Source: Sphingomonadales bacterium (GTDB lineage: Bacteria > Pseudomonadota > Alphaproteobacteria > Sphingomonadales > Sphingomonadaceae). Taken from it: a DNA stretch of 19,439 nucleotides. This document shows positions 15,904 to 19,439 of this stretch, one piece after another; position 1 is the first letter of the stretch; every line of letters begins with the position of its first letter. The notes beneath the pieces are model-generated. The model made no database searches. It was not told the origin of the DNA and saw only the letters and a list, made by a program, of their open reading frames with translations. The stretch spans positions 1 through 19,439 of the forward strand of contig JAGWUU010000020.1 in NCBI GenBank assembly GCA_028868335.1, read 5' to 3'. Both the position numbers and the translations under genes were made by a program.

Positions 15904-17139
15904 CTAGTTGGTCCCGGCGTCGAGCGGATTGACCGGCTCACCGTTCCTGCGCAGTTCCAGCGTCACCACCGGCCGCCCCGGCCCCGCCAGGCCGAGCGGC
16001 GATCCGGCGACGAGCGAATCGCCAACCCGCACATCAAGCTGGTCGAGGCCCGTGACCAGACTGGTCCAGCCGCCCGGATGTTCGATGATCACGATCCGGC
16101 CATACCCTTCGTAGGGACCGGCAAAGGCCACCCGTCCCGCCGCCGGAGCAACCGCCTGGGCGGATGGATTGGCGGCGAGCGCGATCCCGCGCGAGCGGGG
16201 TTTGCCGGGCGTGTTCGCGCCAAAACCCCGGATCACTCGCCCGGCCACCGGCAGGCGGTATCCCGAAAGGGTGGCAGACGCTGGTGATGCCGGAGTCGCA
16301 TCGCTGACCGTCGCGCTGGCCGGTTGCGGCGGACGCAGCACCGGCCCGGGAAGCGCCGCAAGCTCAGCGCGGGCCTCGCCCTGCTTTTCCAGCACGCCGA
16401 CCAGCCCACCTAGATCGCGCGCCTGTTCGGCAAGGGCCAACGCGTGTTCCGTCTCGCGGTCGGCGCTGCCGCTGGCCGCACGCGAGGCCAGCCGCTGCTT
16501 CGTCTCGAGCATGGTGAGCGCTTGCCGGCGCTGGGCGAATTCGCCTTCGCTGGCACGCAGCGCGGCATTGGCCTGAACGGCATTGGCCTCAAGCGCGCGG
16601 GTCCGGGCGATCGCCCCACGCAATCCAACGGTGTGTTGTTGAACCACCGGCAGCATGGTCTGGAGCACGGCGCGCAGATACACCGCCTCGTGCAGCGAGC
16701 CGGGACGCAGCAGCGACAGCACCGGCGGTCGCCGCGACAGGCGCTCGAGCGCGGCGGTGAGCCGGACCAGCGGCTGCTGGTGCTGGGCGAGCTGGGCGCG
16801 CAATGCGGCGCGCTGTCCGGCGATCACGGCGATCTGCGCCTGATTGGCGGCGATCGCGGCCTCTGCCTGCTGGGTCCTGGCGGCAAGCGCGGCGCCTTCC
16901 TGGGCGGTCTGATCGGCCTGGGCCACGGCCTTGCGTGCCGCGTCCTCCAGTTGTCCGGCGCGCCTGCCGGCTTCGGCCTGCTGCGACCGGGCTTCGGACA
17001 AGGCCCGGGCCGCCGCTTCAGGACTGTCGAACGCACCGGGATCGGGCACGCTGCCACCACCGATCGCGGCCAGCGCCCCAAGCGGGACAAGCAGCGCCAC
17101 GGCAAGGAGCGGGGCAGACCGGAAGGAACGCTGGGTCAT
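15904..17139 (-). CDS. envC: EnvC-like murein hydrolase activator with degenerate LytM/M23 domain
   Basis: This 411-residue periplasmic protein most likely activates amidases that split septal peptidoglycan. I use the ATG at 17139, which begins a good signal peptide (MTQRSFRSAPLLAVALLVPL, cleavage after ALA); the frame extends 20 residues further upstream but reads into rlmH. Long Ala/Gln/Arg-rich coiled coils occupy about 40-135 and 175-260, the EnvC-type regulatory arm. A Pro/Ala linker (262-291) leads to the LytM domain (about 292-405, LPVAGRVIRGFGANTPGKPR onward). All four zinc-ligand positions appear lost: the H-x-G-x-D site reads SRGIA (316-320), the YAH histidine is G364, and HLHFE reads VVTLE (391-395). 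It should therefore be a non-catalytic activator rather than an endopeptidase. It follows rlmH by 8 nt. Confidence 0.9.
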   Translation of the reverse strand: MTQRSFRSAPLLAVALLVPLGALAAIGGGSVPDPGAFDSPEAAARALSEARSQQAEAGRRAGQLEDAARKAVAQADQTAQEGAALAARTQQAEAAIAANQAQIAVIAGQRAALRAQLAQHQQPLVRLTAALERLSRRPPVLSLLRPGSLHEAVYLRAVLQTMLPVVQQHTVGLRGAIARTRALEANAVQANAALRASEGEFAQRRQALTMLETKQRLASRAASGSADRETEHALALAEQARDLGGLVGVLEKQGEARAELAALPGPVLRPPQPASATVSDATPASPASATLSGYRLPVAGRVIRGFGANTPGKPRSRGIALAANPSAQAVAPAAGRVAFAGPYEGYGRIVIIEHPGGWTSLVTGLDQLDVRVGDSLVAGSPLGLAGPGRPVVTLELRRNGEPVNPLDAGTN

Positions 17140-17147
17140 CGCTGGGC

Positions 17148-17570
17148 TTATCCCGAACGATGGTAGGGATGGCCAGCAAGAATGCTGCTTGCCCGCCACA
17201 ATTGTTCGGCGAGCATCGCGCGGGCCATCATGTGCGGCCAGGTCATCGCGCCAAAGGCGATCAGCAGGTCGGCCCCGGCACGCGCGGCTTCGCCATGCCC
17301 GTCCGCCGCGCCGATCAGGAAGCGCACCTCGCGCACGCCATCATCCCGCCAGCGCCCGAGGAGCGCCGCGAAGTCTTGCGATGTCATCTGCTTGCCGCGC
17401 TCGTCCAGCAGGACTTCGCGAAAGGGCGCGAGCGGCGCGGGGATCGTGCCTCCGCTATCGGGGAGTTCGGTGATCTTCACCGGCCACGCGATCCGCTTGA
17501 GATAGCGTTCCACCAGCTCGGCCTCGGGCGAACGCCCGATCTTGCCGCGAGCTATGATGTGCAGTTGCAC
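17148..17570 (-). CDS. rlmH: 23S rRNA pseudouridine(1915) N3-methyltransferase RlmH
   Basis: This 140-residue SPOUT-family methyltransferase uses S-adenosylmethionine to methylate N3 of pseudouridine 1915 in helix 69 of 23S rRNA, on assembled 70S ribosomes. The family signatures are present: MQLHIIARGKIG at the N-terminus, the SAM-binding trefoil loop FLIGAADGHG at 84-93 (usually IGGADG), the motif AFGAMTWPHMMARAMLAEQL near 105-124 and GHPYHR at 133-138. The start codon is GTG at 17570, with GGAAGGA about 7 nt upstream. It lies 51 nt after rsfS and 8 nt before envC on the same strand, the usual order in alphaproteobacteria. Confidence 0.95.
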   Translation of the reverse strand: MQLHIIARGKIGRSPEAELVERYLKRIAWPVKITELPDSGGTIPAPLAPFREVLLDERGKQMTSQDFAALLGRWRDDGVREVRFLIGAADGHGEAARAGADLLIAFGAMTWPHMMARAMLAEQLWRASSILAGHPYHRSG

Positions 17571-17621
17571 GCGGCGTCCTTCCGGTCCGTTCGTGCCGAG
17601 CCTGGTCGACGGGGGCAGCGT

Positions 17622-18017
17622 TCAGGCGGTGCCCGAATCGCCGAAGGCCCACATGCGTTCAAGGTTGTAGAAGCTGCGCACTTCGGGACGGAACACGTGG
17701 ACCACCACATCGCCCGCGTCGATCAGCACCCAATCCGCGGCGGGCAGTCCTTCGATGCGGACATGGCCGAAGCCGCCCTGCTTGATTCGCTCGGCAAGTT
17801 TCTGCGCCATGGCCGCCACCTGACGGGTCGAGCGGCCCGAGGCGATCACCATGTGATCGGCGATCGAGCTTTTGCCTTCGAGCGGGATGGAGACGATCTC
17901 CTGCGCCTGGTCATCGTCGAGCGATTTCAGCACCAGTTCGTGAAGCGAACCCGGCTGCGACGCAGGAAGCGGGGCGGGGGTTGCGGCGGTGGCCGCGGAA
18001 GGTTGGGCAGGCGTCAT
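17622..18017 (-). CDS. rsfS: Ribosome silencing factor RsfS (Iojap/DUF143)
   Basis: This 131-residue protein binds ribosomal protein uL14 of the free 50S subunit and blocks subunit joining when nutrients are short. The conserved core is clear: LVLKSLDDDQAQEIVSIPLE, SIADHMVIASGRSTRQVAAM at 51-70, and ADWVLIDAGDVVVHVFRPEV with RSFYNLERMW at 94-123. Residues 1-23 form a Thr/Ala/Pro-rich extension not needed for the fold. No other good start lies between it and the core. A GAGGAG sequence sits 14 nt before the ATG, farther than is ideal. It lies 40 nt after nadD and 51 nt before rlmH, a standard neighbourhood. Confidence 0.95.
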   Translation of the reverse strand: MTPAQPSAATAATPAPLPASQPGSLHELVLKSLDDDQAQEIVSIPLEGKSSIADHMVIASGRSTRQVAAMAQKLAERIKQGGFGHVRIEGLPAADWVLIDAGDVVVHVFRPEVRSFYNLERMWAFGDSGTA

Positions 18018-18057
18018 CTAAGCGGGAACGGCTCCTCTGTTCGGGCTCGCGAACGGA

Positions 18058-18732
18058 TCATGCGATGTCGGGATCGACGGGATGGTGCGTCAACGGATCG
18101 CGCTGGGCTATGCCAGAGAAACGGCTGGCCCAGTCAGGATCGGCGCGGCGAACGACAGTCGCCGAGCGCGGATCGGGATCGAAACGCAAATGTATCAGCG
18201 CGGGTGCGCTCCATCCTGCCCGGTGTCGAACGCTGGCGGCGGACCGCCGGTAACGGCCGAGCCAGGCTGCCGCGGGGCTCGCGGCTGCGGCCCCATCATA
18301 GCCGGGACGAGCGATTACCGCAATCGGGATGCACCGGGCGATTTCCCGCCAGTCGCGCCAGCGGTGCAACTGGGCGAGGTTGTCGCTGCCCATCAGCCAG
18401 ACGAAGCGCACCTTGGGATAGCGCCGCCTGAGCGCGCGCAGGGTGTCGATGGTGTAAACCGTGCCAAGTTCGCGCTCGATCGCCGTCGGGACAATGCGTG
18501 CGCCGCGCGCCATCTGCCGCGCCGTGGCGAGCCGCGCGGCGAGTGGGGCCATGCCCGCCCTGGGCTTCAGCGGATTGCCCGGCGACACCAGCCACCAGAC
18601 CTCGTCGAGTCCGAGCGCCTTCAGCGCGAATTGCGAAATCCGGCGATGGCCGCCGTGCGCGGGATTGAAGCTCCCGCCAAGAAGCCCGACGGTCTTCAGG
18701 GCCGGATTTGCCCGCTGCCGCGCACCTGCCAT
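18058..18732 (-). CDS. nadD: Nicotinate-nucleotide adenylyltransferase NadD
   Basis: This 224-residue enzyme joins nicotinate mononucleotide and ATP to give deamido-NAD, a step of NAD synthesis in the cytoplasm. The nucleotidyltransferase signature GLLGGSFNPAHGGH at 16-29 holds H26 and H29 of the (H/T)xGH motif. VWWLVSPGNPLKP at 45-57, TVYTIDTL at 91-98 and VWLMGSDNLAQLHRW at 111-125 are further family segments. The C-terminal ISSTxIR ATP-binding motif is altered to RSATVVR (189-195). The ATG at 18732 is the only standard start before the first motif and makes the gene overlap the end of proA by 37 nt. The residues before V15 are dispensable for the fold, so the true start is less certain than the gene. 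Confidence 0.93.
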   Translation of the reverse strand: MAGARQRANPALKTVGLLGGSFNPAHGGHRRISQFALKALGLDEVWWLVSPGNPLKPRAGMAPLAARLATARQMARGARIVPTAIERELGTVYTIDTLRALRRRYPKVRFVWLMGSDNLAQLHRWRDWREIARCIPIAVIARPGYDGAAAASPAAAWLGRYRRSAASVRHRAGWSAPALIHLRFDPDPRSATVVRRADPDWASRFSGIAQRDPLTHHPVDPDIA

Positions 18733-19439
18733 TTGTAGGTGGTCAGCCCTTCCAGAGCGACGGGGCCGCGTGCATGAAGCCGCCCGGTGGCAATGCCGAT
18801 CTCCGCGCCCAGGCCGAACTCGCCGCCATCGGCGAACTGGGTGCTGGCATTGTGCATCACGATCGCGCTGTCGACTTCGGCCAGGAAGCGCTCGGCGGCG
18901 GTCGCATCCTCGGTGACGATGGCGTCGGTATGGTGCGAGGAATGGCGCGCGATGTGATCAAGCGCCTCGTCCAGCCCATCGACGACCGCCACCGACAGGA
19001 TCGCATCGAGGTATTCGGTATCCCAGTCGTTGGCGGCGGCGGGAAGGATCCGGGTGTCGAGCCCGCAGGCACGCGCATCGCCGCGCAGCTCACACCCGGC
19101 GTCGAGCAGCCCGGCGACCACGGCTTGCGACGCCGGGAACTGCGCATCAAGCAGCAGCGTCTCCATGGCCCCGCAAGTCCCGGTGCGCCGCATCTTGGCA
19201 TTGAGGGCGATGGCCTGCGCCTTGGCCGGATCAGCCGCCTCGTGAACGTAAGTGTGGCAGATCCCGTCGAGATGGGCGAGCACCGGCACCCGCGCGTCCG
19301 ACTGGACGCGGGCCACCAGGCTCTTGCCGCCGCGGGGCACGATCATGTCGATCTGCCCCGCCGCCGTGAGCATGGCGCCGACCGCCGCGCGGTCCTGCGT
19401 GGGCATAAGCTGGACCGCGGCGGCGGGAATGCCCGCGCT
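18696..19439 (-). CDS. proA: Gamma-glutamyl phosphate reductase ProA, C-terminal part
   Basis: This frame runs off the right edge; 247 codons are present, about 60 percent of a typical ProA. ProA reduces L-glutamyl 5-phosphate to glutamate semialdehyde with NADPH, the second step of proline synthesis in the cytoplasm. The visible part starts in the cofactor domain (AGIPAAAVQLMPTQDRAAVG), then DMIVPRGGKSLVARVQSDAR, PVLAHLDGICHTYVHEAADP and the active-site segment KMRRTGTCGAMETLLL, with the catalytic cysteine at residue 89 of the fragment. Near the end are VMHNASTQFADGGEFGLGAE and ARGPVALEGLTTYKWQVRG, both characteristic. It overlaps nadD by 37 nt and probably begins this minus-strand run, although the upstream neighbour is not visible. 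Confidence 0.95.
   Translation of the reverse strand, partial: SAGIPAAAVQLMPTQDRAAVGAMLTAAGQIDMIVPRGGKSLVARVQSDARVPVLAHLDGICHTYVHEAADPAKAQAIALNAKMRRTGTCGAMETLLLDAQFPASQAVVAGLLDAGCELRGDARACGLDTRILPAAANDWDTEYLDAILSVAVVDGLDEALDHIARHSSHHTDAIVTEDATAAERFLAEVDSAIVMHNASTQFADGGEFGLGAEIGIATGRLHARGPVALEGLTTYKWQVRGSGQIRP

Noticed and set aside
16803..18431. 542-codon plus-strand frame across envC, rlmH, rsfS and nadD
   Set aside because: It crosses four well-identified minus-strand genes and encodes no recognisable protein.

Overview
The window is GC-rich chromosomal DNA from an alphaproteobacterium, most likely of the order Sphingomonadales (Sphingomonas, Novosphingobium, Sphingobium group). I base this on the FabI C-terminus, the short Coq7, the nadD-rsfS-rlmH-envC gene order and the style of the TamA/TamB pair; this is recognition from memory, not a database search. 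Coding density is very high. No tRNA, rRNA, CRISPR, insertion sequence or phage gene was seen. No gene-free stretch exceeds 300 bases; the longest is the divergent ctpA/tamA region (234 nt).

Layout. (1) 1-173: the 3' end of fabI, + strand. (2) 170-3173, - strand: ctpA (S41 protease), dsbB and coq7 are joined by 4-base ATGA overlaps, followed after 87 nt by a secreted four-cysteine protein of unknown function whose stop shares the sequence CTAG with the fabI stop. (3) 3408-10029, + strand: tamA, tamB and a 58-residue lipoprotein are chained by 1-base TGATG stop/start overlaps. (4) 10130-15884, + strand: a tripartite HAE1-type RND efflux operon (adaptor, pump, outer-membrane factor). The adaptor gene carries an apparent one-base deletion near 10327. 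(5) 15904-19439, - strand: proA (partial), nadD, rsfS, rlmH and envC, read from the right edge inward.

How the genes fit together. Almost everything concerns the envelope: OMP and lipid transport (TamAB), envelope proteolysis (CtpA), septal murein hydrolase activation (EnvC), disulfide formation (DsbB) and efflux. DsbB passes electrons to ubiquinone and Coq7 makes ubiquinone, so their coupling is biochemically sensible. The minus-strand set proA-nadD-rsfS-rlmH-envC // ctpA-dsbB-coq7 looks like one conserved run interrupted by the 12.5-kb plus-strand tamAB and efflux block.

I did not find a clearly new system such as a defence island. The best leads are the uncatalogued small lipoprotein behind tamB, the frameshifted efflux adaptor, a duplicated LAKPL motif in the TamA linker, an efflux pump whose switch loop has glycine in place of the usual phenylalanines, and the split of the envC/ctpA cluster.
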